Source of the DNA: Amblyornis subalaris
Lineage: Eukaryota; Chordata; Aves; Passeriformes; Ptilonorhynchidae
Direction: 5' to 3'
Length of the DNA stretch: 64,000 bases
NCBI GenBank assembly: GCA_018881555.1
Contig: JACAXG010000094.1
Coordinates: forward strand, 372,001-436,000
The translations under genes and the position numbers were made by a program. The stretch's first letter is position 1. Every line of letters begins with the position of its first letter. Shown here piece after piece: positions 1 through 13,700 of this stretch. Below the pieces are notes generated by a model. That model had not been told where the DNA came from. It searched no databases and was given only the letters and a program-made list of their open reading frames with translations.

Positions 1-3000
1 GCCACTATAAATCTCATGGTCCAACAACCCCTTGTCTGCAAGTGATTTCAAGCACTATCATAAAAACGAAACAGACAGACTTAATTTGAGTTCCAGACTT
101 AAGGAAACTCAACTAAAATATTAACATAATTTCACTGAAGACGGAGGAAATTGTTAAAATATGTGTATTAGAGAGTGTCTGCAATTCAATACATCTCTTA
201 GCTGGCTCTTGGGTGCCACCCAGTGATTGATTTAACATCAGGTTTGTAATGGTGTCTGTGGTGCACCACAGGCCATGTTAAGAAGCAGCACTGATCACAG
301 GAGATCAGAAACAAGAATGTTAGGAAGTATAAGAGATTCACGACATGTTAAATCTGAACCTGTGAATAATAAGCTCTGTCTAATGGATTTAGTGCTTGGA
401 GAATTTCTATGTTGAACAATACTCTTATTTGTTTCATGTGGGGACTGACTGATTAGGCAAATGTTGTGAGTGTTTCTTCTCGAAAGAAATTAAGGAAGCT
501 TGTAGTCCTTTGATTTGTTGCACTTTACTTCTTCTGAAAATATATAGTTATTGTTTTAAGATCATAGTGGTGCTCTGCTTTCCACAAAAATAACAACGTC
601 ATTTTCGTGCAGAAGAGTGGATGCTTTTCTGATGATCATTCTTTAAATAATGTAAAATCATTTTAAAAAGTCCTAGTTAAATGCTAAAAGATGTGTGATG
701 GAAATCTGGTAAAACAGCTGGTCCTGAAATTGAAAAATCCTTTCCAGTGATACTGCGTAAAAGTACGCTGTTGTCCCAAGAAAATGTGATGGTGCACTGG
801 CCACTGCCCTGGCTCACAGGTGTTCACAGGCAACACTTGACAACAATTTACAAATATTGATGTGAAAGAGATTTCTTCTACAGAGAGCTATTTAATCTCA
901 CAGAGAAGCCACAATGATTTCTACTATTAGAGTCAGATGAGTATTTTTTGAAGTGGAGGAACTGAAACAATCTCTCTCAAAGCATGGCTGATTCATCACT
1001 ACTGGAGTTTTAATCGGGGGATAAGATGTCTTTCACAAAGTGAGGCTGCAACCGAAACTAGGATGGTTCTGGCGCAAAAAAAATTGGATGAAAGATAGAA
1101 GTAATTACCAAAATGGGCCCTTCTTGTCTCTTATTGCTCTTTAGAGTAGGAGAAAAGATTACACAGGGACAGAGCAAAAGAGTTTTACCCTGTGTCTCAG
1201 CACAACATCTGGCTGCTGTGCTACATACCAGCATCTCTGCAAATCTCTTCTCTCGAATAGTTTGCAGAAGCTAAAAATTGTACATGCTGCTTCTACCTTT
1301 GAAAAGTAGATACTCTCTCCAACCTTAAACAGAAAATCTCTTCTCTTTCTCTTATGTTCATGTTAACCAGAGTGGGTAGAAGCTACCAAATTAATAAGTT
1401 AATTAAGCGTATATGAAGGCCAGGAAATGAAAGATTATGGCCCTAATTTCATATACCATAAAACAGCATGTTCTTTGTGGTTTCTTAGAAGGCTAAACAG
1501 AGTTTATTGGTTAAGGAGACAACTTTATCTAGAGATTTAGCATTAGATAACATTTTTTGTACAGTATTTTTCATTACAGAAGTCAGTTTGATGGAATAAA
1601 ATAGAAGTGTGTTTTGAGTAGACTGGTAAGTGACCAGCAGGTCCAATGTTAGCACCTTCCCCTTCCAAGCAAAGAGGGAGGTTTTGAATTGAATACCTTC
1701 GGACTGCAAGGAGAGAACAGGACTCTGTCAGCCTAATCTCATTATACATGTAGCCATTACAGTCAAAATGAGTTTCCCCTGCCTTAGTTTGGGTTGGAGT
1801 CAAAGCCATTTCTCAGAGGAAAAGAGTCATTACATTAAGGTAGTAAGTTACTAAATTGAGCTTCCTATTATACTGGGGTATGTACATGTGTGTTTTCTTT
1901 AACCACAGGGAGATGAGATGAATAATTTGGGTATTGTTTACTGATTGGAGTCCGACATTATGTTCTGATGACTTTAAAACAAGAATAGACAATAAAAAGA
2001 AATATATAAAATGTTAATTGTGCAAGAAATGTTTTGGGACAAAGATTTTGATCAGAACACTCCCACACTTTGAGAAGATGCAGCATTAGGCCAGCAATTT
2101 GTGGCTCAGGCTCATCTTAAATGAAGTGAAATGAATAAATGTATGTCATAGAAATCAATATTCTTTTGGCCACGGTCCTACAAACATATGTGAATAATTT
2201 TGCACACGTGAGTTCAATTAGATTACTCATATGAACAGTGTTAACTCAGATATGCAAGTGTTTGCATTATTGGAATCCCAGTTTATGGATNTTCACAAAG
2301 AGCCAAAATCTACAAGGAAAAGCTCAGATACCACAAATGTTCATGCAAGTGAGTGTTTGTGCAGAGGAATACAGTCCTTTTGTACTCACAGGCATGAAGT
2401 TGCTCAGGGGCTTCTACACATGACTTTACAAATCAAGAAAGGCTAAGTCTCACATGTTGCAATATTTTACATGCTTAAAATAATTAATTTGATCAAGTAT
2501 AATGAAATACTAATAAATGTGATGGCCGACAGAGAATTCTTTTATTAAATCTGTAATGGATTTGATATATCATTCCTAAATTTTAGCCAACATGAATTCA
2601 AAATATCCTTTTTTTTTCCCCCTTTTCATCAGTCTGTAAGAAATTTTGAGCCATCCTGGCCTAGATTTAGTATACAGAAATGCTGGTCGATGAATTCCTA
2701 ATTTAAATGAATACAATATTACCTAGCGGTAGCTGAATACTGCAGCACCCCTTTCCATACTTTTTTAGGAATGTGCAGACAATTGCAACATTATAATGAA
2801 AACACATTTTTGTATTGAAAAATTAATCATACAGAAGTAACTGGAGCATGGTGCCAGATGGGCTGTGCAAGAGTTGGGGCCCTGGCCCAGGAGACCTGGC
2901 TACAGATACAAAAGGAACTTCCAGGGCAATGTGAGGAAAATAACATCCTCTCTTGTCTTTTTCTGTCTTTCTATGAAAAAGGTAGGCATAATAGTGCTTT

Positions 3001-6000
3001 TCTGTCATATGAAGGTAACGAGCAGAGGCTGAACGATGTTCTTCCTCTTGCCTTCCAGGCAAATAGTTAATCTCTCATTCAAGAAACAGTAAATATTCCT
3101 TAACTAATGAGGAAAAAATTTAAAAAGAGCAACTAAAATTACAGGACACGTAAAAGCCCAGCCAAGGACACAAACTAGCAATGTTTTACTGAATTATGAG
3201 TCAAAAATCAAGGATATAGTGAGCATGACTGTATATTTGTTGGGAGACATTTTGTGTATGACAAAGAGAAGAGAAACTTCTAAGGCCAGGAAAAAGAGCT
3301 GGAACAAGTCCTGTAAGTGGCTGACGAAGGAACCATTTGAAGAAGCAGTTTTTCTGTCGGGTCCTGGCTCAAAGTGGTACAGAGTTCTCTGCAAAAAAAC
3401 TTTGCTTTGCTCTTTGGCCATTGCCTGCAAGGATAAGGGACTTTGCATACTCTTGGAAAGTGAACAGAAATCACTGGATTCTATTGTAAAATCACAGAAT
3501 CATGTCATATCCTTCTTCTCAAGTGAAAAAAAATGCAAAAAGTTCAATCTAAGGTAGCCACACGACATGCAAATGATGTGTCAGATTTAAGAGAGTGTAA
3601 GAGCGCATACAATATGGGTCTGTGCTGCAAGAGTATTTACCTGTGGGATCACCTCCGGCTCAAGGCAGAGGTGGTACCTATGTTCCTACATTACTCATTC
3701 ATCCACCCAGTCACTGTTGAGAGTTTTCAGTCCCTCTGTCCATGCAGGACCGGACTAAAGCTGTAGAAAACTGAATGCAGGACTACAGCAAGCTTCCTCC
3801 TGTACAGGGTAGTCACCAATGCTTCTTGGCTGCAGTGTCCCACCTCAGCCACATGTAACTCAAATAGGTGTGATAAAGATACTGTAAATTCCTCAGCAAA
3901 ATATGCTTTAGATCAATGTGTTATTGAATCATTGCTTATCCCTGAGAAACACTATGTTAGCAAGAAACTTTCCCCCTATCTTTCCCACATCTGCTAACTA
4001 AAAATGCTGAAGTCTTTTTTTCCTTTCCCAGTTTTTCAAACTAATATTGATTTTACTTCAGCTAAAAATAGTTCAGTGGGAAAATGTCATTCAGAGGTGC
4101 CAGCTGACTAAAGAAGAAAAAGGATAACATCTCATAAAACACAGAGTAGAACTGAAAATTAAATTTTGATATTATTCTGCTACTCTCAATGGATTATATT
4201 AAATTTTACATGCAAGGAAGTATGTATGATAAAATGTTGCTATGATTCCTTTTAATTCTACAGCTGAGGAAAATTTTGTTGGAAAGACTGTTTTTAAAAC
4301 TGAAAAAACAGAGCAGATGTATTTTAGTTTTGTCTACCAAGATCCATACATTTCCTAGTAACTTTGCAGCGAAGCATACTGAAAAGGCACCAAATTCAAT
4401 AGAGTCTGACCCTCACTCTGACAGTTTTTGGGCTAGCCTGAGGTATATTTAAAGCAATACTCATTTTACTAGAACGCTGCACTGCATCTGCTCTTACCAC
4501 ATGAGATCACAATCCTTTAGCCATTCAATGTTGTCTGTGTTGTCTATTGAAACCTTCTTCCAGAACAAATCTCCTTCATTTTAGAAATAACGTTTCCTCA
4601 CTACTGCTGCTGCACCCTGCCCTGCCTTGGATAGTCCCTTTCCTGGAGGCAGGACAACAAACCTTGCTCAAACCAGGACTTTTTCTCTACTTGGAACACA
4701 ACTGTGAGCGTAATGAAGTTCACTGTTCAGGCCATTCCAGCAGTAAGTAAAGTGGTTCCCAGAAATGTGCTGCATGCCTTGACTGGCTTATGTTACGTTT
4801 GCTCTGTCTTTTCAGCTTTCTCCCAGGAAGAGAAATTTAGGCACAGATTGGTTTTGGGGTATGGTTTTATTAACTTCAATGTGCGCAAGACTGTGTCTAT
4901 CTGATGTTAATGGTGGTAAGGTTGAAGAAACCTGCATTGGTGATAAGTAGAACAGTACAGGGCCATATTTTGCAGTCTTGAAAGGAATTTTTTTCTCCCT
5001 CTAGATGAGTTTTACACCTATGTAGGAAGTGATGTAGTTTTGAGATACAGCTGTATTGGCAATTATCTTGTGCCAAGCAGTGCTTGACATATGAGGAAAC
5101 AAACTTACTGAAAACTGTATAGATATGTGCTTAGCATTTGAAGTAATAAGTATCTTTGTTTTCCTGGATAGTCTGTGGGAACTTAATGTCTGTGCGGATC
5201 ACATCAAAGATATGCTAAATTTACTAGTGGCTGTGGCTACTGGGTCCTCTAGCTTTCTGGAAAAGGTCCAGAGCTGAATACTTAGGAACCATTATAGAAA
5301 GTTACTTCACATGATACTGGTCCATCTCTTATGGCTTCTGGCAATGTATTGCTTGGGGATTTCCTGAGCTGAAAGTTGAATCTGCATTGTTGTCCTTAGT
5401 AACTGCTGGCAGACTTTTGTTATGTACATTTGTTCCACCTAGTTATTAAACAATTCCTATTTTTGATATTTACTATGTCCTGCAGTAATTGAATCCAAAA
5501 AAATTACTTGTGAGATTGGTTCTTTTAAAACTTCTAATTGGTCATTTTTATTGCTGTGCTCAATTTCTACATCAGAAGGCACTCTGCAGAATAGAAAACA
5601 AGCCTGATGTGCTTCTACCAGCCAATGTTGGTTGAAAGCTACACTCTAGAGTATTGCATTTGGGTTTAACCAGTGCATTATTCCCACAGCCCTGGCATGC
5701 ATCTATAAATTAGCAGATAACGGGAGTATAAGCAAATGCAAATTAAGGGGAAGTTCATGTTGCTCAGTCCTCAATTCAAAGACTAGAACTGAGAGCTGCT
5801 TTAAATAAATTCTCTAATCCTTCGTGATCATAGATGGATTAAATGATCCATCCTTGAACCGGCAAGATCATGATCCGTGTTTAAAATCTCTTGTAGCAAT
5901 GGATTTGGTCATCTGAAATGCAGACCATCCTCCTAAAGACATCAGAGAGAAAGAAATTAAGACCTCTGCCAGGTTTTCTTAATTGAAAAGTGGATGGGGA

Positions 6001-7082
6001 ATAAGAAAATTCCTTCCTGCCTTCCAAGGTTGTGCCACCTCCAAAGGCAAGCAACACCTTTGTGACAGTTCAGGCTGGTGGGACCTGAATATTTTGGTTT
6101 TTCTTGTGCCATGCTATGTGGGGGTTTTTTCAAAAAGAAGAAAAAAATGTTATTGCTGAAATAGATTTTTCTTTGTTTGTGACATTTCCCTAGTAGGCAT
6201 CACTGTGTCAAGTCTCTCTTTTTGATGTCACCAACTCTATAGGAATGAATGTGTCTTTCTTTGGAAACACTCTGCTGCTTCTCGTCCTATAATTTAAGCA
6301 CTGATTTGTTGACTATGTCGCTTACAATAAGGAATATAAGTGTATAAGTAATCTCCCTCTTCAGTTACTATTTGAGAAATTCTCCTTCTGTAAATGAGTT
6401 GGAATAAAACCTTTAATTTATGGGTATCCTCTGTCATATGGCACTAGTAAATGCCTAGCTAGTAACTGAGACCAGACCACCCACTAACTCAACACAGACC
6501 ACTGAATGACTTACAAATACTAGAGACGTGCAAGGCAGAAGCCTTATTTCTCTCTGCAGATCTTAAAATCTGTCCAGTTGTCTGTCTTCTATGCTTTTTA
6601 TTGCCATGCAACATTCAAAACTGGAAAAAGTCTTCCATCGGTTCTAACTCCACACACTGCCCAAGCCCTATTGACAAATGCTTTCAACTGCAGTGGCTGT
6701 GCTGGGTGTGAGTATTGCCTACTTCTACAGTTATATTTGTTCTGTTGTTTCTGAATTTGGAGGCAATAAAGAATTAATTTAAGAAAAGTCACATAACAAG
6801 AATGCAGCAAGATGGTGTGACTCTTCACCATACTATCAATATATTGGCACCTGTATTGGGAGGAGTAAGTCAAGTTATGGAAAAATCAATACTGGCTCCA
6901 ATAAAGTTTCCTGCTGCAATCAACACTAGACCTTTTCCTATTTGTGTTAAACTCCAGCAGCCAGATAAAATAGCCTCTTTCATTTATCTCCTACTGCAAC
7001 CAAAATAACTCCTACTTCACCTTGATGTAGGGTGTAGTATACCAAATCAATATGACCAATTATACAGAAGTATAGTATACAA
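1..7082. other. unique AT-rich sequence, no gene seen
   Basis: I see no gene, recognisable transposon or RNA gene in this stretch. Open frames are all under about 115 codons and show no family resemblance. They fall in the range expected by chance for AT-rich DNA. One undetermined base (N) lies at 2291. A small dyad (GATGGAT / ATCCATC) lies at 5833-5852. Unrecognised old repeats or conserved non-coding elements could be present, but I cannot identify them without alignment. Confidence 0.7.
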
Positions 7083-7290
7083 GAATGCAGAACAAAATAT
7101 ACTGTGTTTAACGTTGAAAAGATGAGATACATATGAAAAGTGAGGTTAATGTTCATAATGTCATTGCAACAGTATTGAAATGGATGAGAACAGTTGAATG
7201 TTTGTCTAATGAAATATCCAGAACATTCACCTCTTTGAATATTTCGGTAGTGAATCCTGCCTGTCAGAATTCTTAAGTCCGTTTGTTAGG
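7083..7290 (+). repeat. diverged local duplication, copy A
   Basis: This segment resembles 7572-7790 in the same orientation. In the core, ATTGCAACAGTATTGAAATG and the bases that follow (from about 7164) align with ATTGAAACAGCATTAAAATG (from about 7648). I count 37 of 45 identical positions. Outer anchors also agree: GAATGCAGAA about 80 bases upstream, and a TTAAGTC(C/T)G element downstream. The spacing of about 485 bp suggests an old tandem duplication of host sequence. Two copies of an uncharacterised interspersed repeat are equally possible. I do not recognise the family. Confidence 0.5.
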
Positions 7291-7571
7291 TTTGTTCTTC
7301 AAGAAGCTCTACAGCCTGTTTTGTAATACAGGATGACACAACTGGAAGATTCCCTCAAAAAGGAAAGGTCAGCACTTTAAAGCAGAACTTCATTTGCATA
7401 TGTTCAGAGTCTAAATGATTGCTCATAACACGCATTTAAGAATGCATTCCTTTGTATGATCAACTGTACTGAAAGTCTGGAGGATTTCAGTCCACACTGA
7501 GAAACAAAAACAAAACACTGTTAGAGACTATATCTTTCTGTATCCCTGACACATGGGCACACATGAAGAGA

Positions 7572-7790
7572 ATGCAGAATTAATACAAATCTGCATATTA
7601 CAGAATAGTTACAAAAAACTACATAAATTGATGCACAAAGGTTTATTGAAACAGCATTAAAATGGATGAAAACAGACAAATGTTTATCTGCTGAGTGATA
7701 TTGAAAACTTGCACCTTTGAGTGTTTTGGCTGCAAAGACTGACAGTGATAAATCACTTTCCAACAGCTGTGGACAGCTGTTTAAGTCTGG
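7572..7790 (+). repeat. diverged local duplication, copy B
   Basis: This is the partner of the segment at 7083-7290. It shares the GAATGCAGAA anchor, the core AAACAG.ATT.AAATGGATGA and the following AATGTTT.TCT, then a TTTAAGTCTGG element. Gaps are needed between these blocks, so the duplication is old. No coding potential is shared between the copies. Confidence 0.5.
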
Positions 7791-7885
7791 GGTCTAGAGA
7801 GCTTAATTGGGGAAGTCTGTTATAAAATTAAAGTGCCAATGGCTCATTAAGTTATGTGATGACTTTGTGTGGCAGGCCAATAATA

Positions 7886-7968
7886 CTGCATTCCAGGCTT
7901 TGGGAAAGGACATGCCAAAGGCTTCAACAAGCCCCCTCTGTTAATTAGGGGCTTGTTGAAGAATGCAG
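7886..7968. repeat. interrupted palindrome / stem-loop
   Basis: A perfect 14-bp inverted repeat pairs CTTCAACAAGCCCC (7922-7935) with GGGGCTTGTTGAAG (7948-7961) around a 12-nt loop. The right arm continues into AATGCAG. The matching CTGCATT lies on the left at 7886-7892, displaced by about 29 nt. The full dyad is therefore about 21 bp with an asymmetric insertion in the left arm. No transposase or known element end was recognised next to it. Confidence 0.75.
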
Positions 7969-9346
7969 GTTTGCCAAACTGCAGTGTTTTCATAGGACAG
8001 CATCTGCGAAAGAAGACTCAGAGGAAGAAGTTATTTACAAGTAAGAGTTTACTGTAGCTAGAGAAGGTTTCTACCTCTTTATATATTGATGCCCTGGGCA
8101 TGTTTACCTTGTTTATAAACAACTACTGGGATACCTTAGATGCAAAGACTACCAAACCTGCTTTGATAAATAACCGTTTCTCTGGAGAGATTAAGCTATT
8201 ACCAACACAGACACAGTTGTAAAAAACTTCCACCCAAACATTAACACCCACCCCAGCACAGACAAAAAGATAGGTTTTCCAGGGTGACCAGACGATTAAA
8301 AAACAGAAACCTGACGGAAATGCAGTGGGGTGGAGGAGGTGAAGTGTATTACAGCCATAAGATTATTTGTAGGAATGTGTTGTCATCTTTTAAATACTTT
8401 GTTTACATTGATTTGTTTATGTAGCAGGAATTATATTTGGCTATTTAAATCTTTAGTGAGTCACAAAGCAAGGGTGAATGATCCTTGCTAGCAATGCTGT
8501 GGATTGTAGAATGGGGATGGGGGACTGTCAATTTAGAGTTAGTTTGCAATCTCATTGCAAACATGTTGGCTACTGCCTGTGCTGAGTGTGACCAGCTTCA
8601 CACTCCCTCCTCTCCGCAGGGCTTAGAGAGCACCAAACCTGGGTCAGAAGACTTTCCCTGTCACTGTTAAGTGCTAAGGCCACAACTCCACATTGCAATT
8701 TGGCTTAGAGACAGGCTGGGACATGTCCTCTGTCAGACTTGACCTGCATGGGCTTCCTAAAATAAATACAAGAGTGCTGAAGGAAGGACCAAGATGTGAA
8801 CAACATTAGAGGGATGATCACACCAAATTATTAAGTAGTCTTTCAAGGGGGTAATGTGGATAATTGAGACATATTCTCATAATTTCTTTAATTTCTCCAC
8901 CTAATATTTTCCTTCACAATTGAAGATTTATGTCAAACTGTAGAACATAAAGCTCCTTCATACCTCTGTCTTGTTCTTAAACTGCTTACTTGCATTGCTT
9001 GGGATTTTCCCTGTTCACGATTTCTACATAAGTCTTTGATAACATTTAGCTGTGTGTTGCATTAATGTGGAAAAACTCAGTAGCTATTCATCTGTTTGCC
9101 TCAATCTAAACATCATTTGCTAATAAGGTCAACCATCAAAGACATCTTGCCTAGATTTAATAGAGGCTTGATATTAAAGATATTCACACTTACCTAACCA
9201 TAAATCTGAAATAACCCAAAGTTCAGTGTAGTTATTCAGGATTTATATCAACAGAACACAATTTGTCCTGAATATGCAGCCACAAACAGGATACTTGAAG
9301 ATGTTTAAATAAAGGTGTTTTAATGAAGGTTTGAAGCATGGCTGTC
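7969..9346. other. unique sequence, no gene seen
   Basis: No gene or clear repeat was recognised. A short motif near 8279-8294 (CCAGGGTGACCAGACG) resembles the termini of old hAT-type DNA transposons, but it is too short to annotate. The last five bases (CTGTC, 9342-9346) are the left target-site duplication of the LTR that follows. Confidence 0.6.
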
Positions 9347-10709
9347 TATCANGGTTTGACCTGGTGTGAGACACATTTGATTGGTTAAAATAGGTGAAGG
9401 ACAGTTATATAGACCACTTAGTGTTCATGTGACATCTCTGTGAAAGGAATGTTGTAAAAACCACCCAGGAAGTAAGGTCACTTCCTCCCTTGCTCCCTGC
9501 TGTACCACTAGCAGCAGTGGCCCCTCCACCCCCCGGGCCAGGGGCCAATGGCCCGGGGCCCAGTGGGGGGCCTGGCCTCACCCCCCACCGGTCCCATGCC
9601 GTTTCGGACCCAAGAGGAGCTGGTCTCTTGCCATCTGGACCAAGGCCAAACAGAGAAGCTGAGAGAAGCCCAGAGAAGCAGAGCCGAGAGAAGTCGAGCT
9701 GAGAAAAGGCTGAGGGGAAAAAAAAAAGCACTGCTTTCAGAGGTGGATGGGTGAGATTGAAGAGTGACCTTGCTGTTGCAGATAAGCAAAGTGCAGTACT
9801 TAAGTAGCAGCCAAAAAGATTTGGATGGCTGCCAGTGCAGAGAAAGCAGTACGGGGCGGGGAAAGGAGCCTTGGGCCCAGGAAATCTTCATAGAGCTGCA
9901 TTATCTTACAGGAGCATGTAAACCGTTATAAATTTGTAGGCATTTTCTGCAAATATTAACCTCTTCTCTAAGCTAGAGAGAAAGGAAAGCAGTCACGTGA
10001 AAGACTAAATATGGCAACCAGCAGCCTAACGGAAGAGAAAGACAGAATTGGCAGGAAGTGCCAGTGAAGGAGCCATCTTTACCAGCATCAAGATTCACCT
10101 ATTTCTGTGAGCTGTGCTGTGTGATCGGGAATAATGCCAAACTAAATTTCTCTATAAATCAGATTTGGAGATTATGAGTAAAGCAGGAGACTGTACCTTT
10201 AGTGCCTTTAGGCTGGAATGATTTACTCTTAGAATGTTTAACCTCATTAGACTTTTCTTGTGACCCACAAACTGCTGCGAGTATTGTGGGAGAGAGGATA
10301 CACCACTGCAAAAACCTGGGCGAGCTGTGGTGTTTCTGAAAGGTTTGGAACCACGCTGAAGATACTTCTTAGGGAACTGTCTTCCATGGGATGGATCCCA
10401 CTACACTACAGAAAGAACTCTCTTTATCCCATAAAGTGGCAATAAGTACTGTTAATCATAAGATCAGAATCTCATGTTTGTGTCCTTTACGTGATCAGTG
10501 AGAAGGATTGGAATGTGTTGGGAGGAGAATGATATTTGTATATTATGCCTTAATATTTTTATTATTTTTATTTTTTTTCTATTCTTAGTAGCGTTAGTAA
10601 ATAAATCATTTAATCATTTTTCAAGTTTGCAGCCTGTTTTTGCTGTCTCCTCTCCTCTGAAGAATATAGCATGGGGACTTGGAGCCTGCCGCCAGGTTAA
10701 CCCTTGACA
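9347..10709 (+). mobile_element. solo LTR of an endogenous retrovirus, long family, copy 1
   Basis: This is a solo long terminal repeat of about 1.36 kb left by an endogenous retrovirus. It is flanked by a perfect 5-bp target duplication, CTGTC (9342-9346 and 10710-10714). Its ends are TATCA...TGACA; the canonical TG start seen in copy 2 (TGTCA) has a G-to-A change here. It aligns along its length with 25584-27093, at roughly 90 percent identity by eye over the well-aligned 3' part. A polyadenylation signal AATAAA lies at 10600-10605, about 105 bp before the 3' end. No gag, pol or env sequence adjoins it. The 5-bp duplication suggests a class III (ERVL-like) or class I origin, which is inference. 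One N at 9352 falls on an expected CG. Open frames inside it are by-products of its GC-rich 5' third. Confidence 0.88.
10600..10605 (+). promoter_or_regulatory. LTR polyadenylation signal AATAAA (copy 1)
   Basis: The hexamer is conserved at the same place in both long LTR copies. Retroviral LTRs normally carry it near the R/U5 boundary. Confidence 0.6.
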
Positions 10710-13700
10710 CTGTCATTCTGTAAAATTGTGACATGATGGAAAAAGGAGAATTTGTGCATATGTGAAGAGAATTTTCTCTGCAAATTGATTATTGACTGTC
10801 TTGATAATAGGCTGTTTATCAATTTTATTGTTAAGTGCAAGTCCGATTTTACTAATGAATTTTAAGCATCATGTTCCTGGTTAAAAAACCAGCAACTGCT
10901 TCTGCTGAAAAAAAGAAATTTTGTAGTACCTAGGACTTTAAAAAAAATTTTATTATAGTCTTTTCTGTATAACTAACTCTGCAGAGTCTATTTCTTCATG
11001 ATTCTAAAGACCAGCTGATGTGTTTGTTCACACTTTTTTGTTCTGTGAGCTATTTATTGCTGCTTGTAAAGTTTGAATGGGTATACTGTAAACATTTTCA
11101 CAGAAGGTAAAATAGTCCTTATGTGGCATCTAATGAAAATAATTCCATATTCTGTCTGTACACTAGAAATGTATTACACAAAATGAACCTCAACACTCAT
11201 GTGGGTATATTTTATATTTATCTCTGTGTGTGTGTGTGTATAAAGTGGTTTGGGTTATTTTCTCACTGAGGGGAATATTTCTTACTCCAGTTTTTGAGTT
11301 CTAAGATTTCTATATTGTGACAATCATCCTTGTGATTGCTAAGAACTTGTTGAGCTCCCTCCCTTGGGAATTCATTGATGCATCTCATTAATCAACAGAC
11401 GACAGTGCTGTTGAACAATACAAGTTGAAATATCTATACCTCTAGTGAACATCTTGCAGAATGGTGGTTTCCCATGCATTAGTTACAACACTTGATGATG
11501 GAGTATGTGGCCATTCTCCCTCACAATATTCTGTCCAGTATTTTCGAGACAGAGGATGCAGCTGTGGTCATACCTTCACCGCTATTTAAACTTTGGACAG
11601 GTACCAAGGCCTGATTTATCAGTATCTATTTGTATTTGAAACTCTCTCAGGGGACACTCTTGGTCTCTCAAGGAATAATTTAGGCCCTGTCATTTTTCAA
11701 AATAGCCACTGCCACCTCTCATGAAACTAAGATTTGGGGAGGCAAAATTTCAGTGCCAAAGGTGTGTCCCTTCTGCATCCTTTATTTGTTAACTAATGCT
11801 CTTCCAGCAAAGGCCAAGTACAACCTGGCTCTGTTTCAATGCAAACAAATCAGTCAGCTCAAATCTCTCTCAGCAGTGAATTAATCTGATCTTTTTGACT
11901 CTCTGCTGACATAGATGAAGAGCTGTCCCAGGGAGATGTAATCATCTCAGGTGAAGGATTATGGTAAACTGATGAGATGTGGTAACCTGTTAAAATGCTA
12001 CTGCTCTTTTGCAAGTGAGTGACTTACTACAGGCTGAGTTTGTGTGGGGTTCACTCCATTATTTTCCATCCACATAGTCTTAAAGGAGTGAACACACATC
12101 CTCTTTGTGGGCTAGGCATTTCTGTGCAGGCATGTAATTTTTTCTTGTAAAAGGACCTGACATTGGCCAAAGCGTATAGCAGGTACAGCAAGAAGAGTTG
12201 ATGTATAGTTGATGTATATTCTGAAGGCATGTCGTACACATAAATTTTGGCTGAACACTGCAAAATAGGGATGCAGCAGACTCTTAAAACTCAAGTCAAC
12301 AAAAGCAACAAGGCTTTTCTGGACTTTTCTTAGTGTAAAAAGGTTACGAACTGTTCTCTGTTATATTTGGATTTACTAAAGAATGTGCATTGCATTCCAC
12401 ATAATTCATGGTTTCAGCATTCTGTATTTTCCATCTCGCTCTAAATTATTAAGAGAACCTCGATGTTCATTTTCAGAGATATTAAAGAGAAATACACTTT
12501 CCAGCTATGGTAATACATTCTTAAAAGAAACTTCAGAATTCTCTGTGATTACAAAAAAGGAATTTGCAGGTGCTTGGGCAGCCTGAATATACCAAAAATA
12601 TAATAAACTAGATAATCAAATCAATATCTCTAGTGTTCTGGGTTAAAAAGTATATATCTCAAAGATAAATAACATGAAGATAAAAATGCAAGTTCAGAAT
12701 AACTCCAATAAAAGACATATTGAAAGAAAAAAGGTACAATGCATTTTCCAGCTTTGCGAAGTGAATGATAAATTGGAAAGGAGAGTGGGGAAAAGTGAAA
12801 GAGTTACTTAAAGGTCAAGTTCTTCGAGGCTGTAACCATATTCACCTTTGGTTATGTTTGCTCTTGAACTGAGGAACTTCAAAAGCGCAGACTGGTGACT
12901 GACATTGTGCAGACAGGGAGGCATTAAGGCTTCTTAAGCTGATTTTGATGATACTCAGGTATTTGACAACATTCTCCTCTTAACGTACTTGGCAATCAGA
13001 ACAAAAACAAAGAGGTTTTCTTTTGCAGCATGGCTTCTTGAGCAATTGTCAATGTTTTTAGCCTAATAGAATATCCTGAGCAGTAATCCTTTCACTTTTA
13101 CTTCACTCTTTTCAGTCTGGACTTGGAAGACTACACAAAGGAATTTTCATGGTCTTTCTGAGGTAATAATACTACTATGTATCCCTGCACTGAGAGGAAA
13201 AGTCAATGGGGACAGATTAAATGTGTTGGTCATTTTATTGAGCTAGAGCCTCATCTAGGTAAAGCCCTCACTATACGGACATGTCTATGGAGTGGGACAC
13301 GTGCCTAACATGATGCCCCCACTAGAATGTTTTTCTGTGTTGACAGCAATGGGATAGGGACTTTGCTGTGTTGATCCACTGTTCTGACCACAAAATCACG
13401 TTTTTCACAGTAGTTCTGTAACTTTCTACTGACAGTGTTCATTTTGTAGTGCAACAAGTAAACTGCCCTCAAGTAGATACAGTCTAAATTGTGCATGTAC
13501 TTCAAAGGAAAAAACAATCTGACAAAAAGATGTATGTATTGAAACTGTATTTTGATAGATACCTTAAACTAACAGATTTATAGAGGACATTGACTTTCAA
13601 AATATTGTTAGTTGTAGCAACCTATTTTTTTAAACATATAAATTATGATATTTATGTAAGCTTAGAAATTTTCTACTAAAGCAGTTTTTGAGCACTGCAG

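Noticed and set aside
8279..8294. CCAGGGTGACCAGACG resembling an old hAT transposon terminus
   Set aside because: Only a short match; no second terminus or 8-bp duplication was found.
9405..9891. Overlapping open frames of 70-127 codons on both strands within LTR copy 1
   Set aside because: They lie in the GC-rich LTR 5' third, are not conserved as frames in copy 2, and match no viral gene; they are composition by-products.
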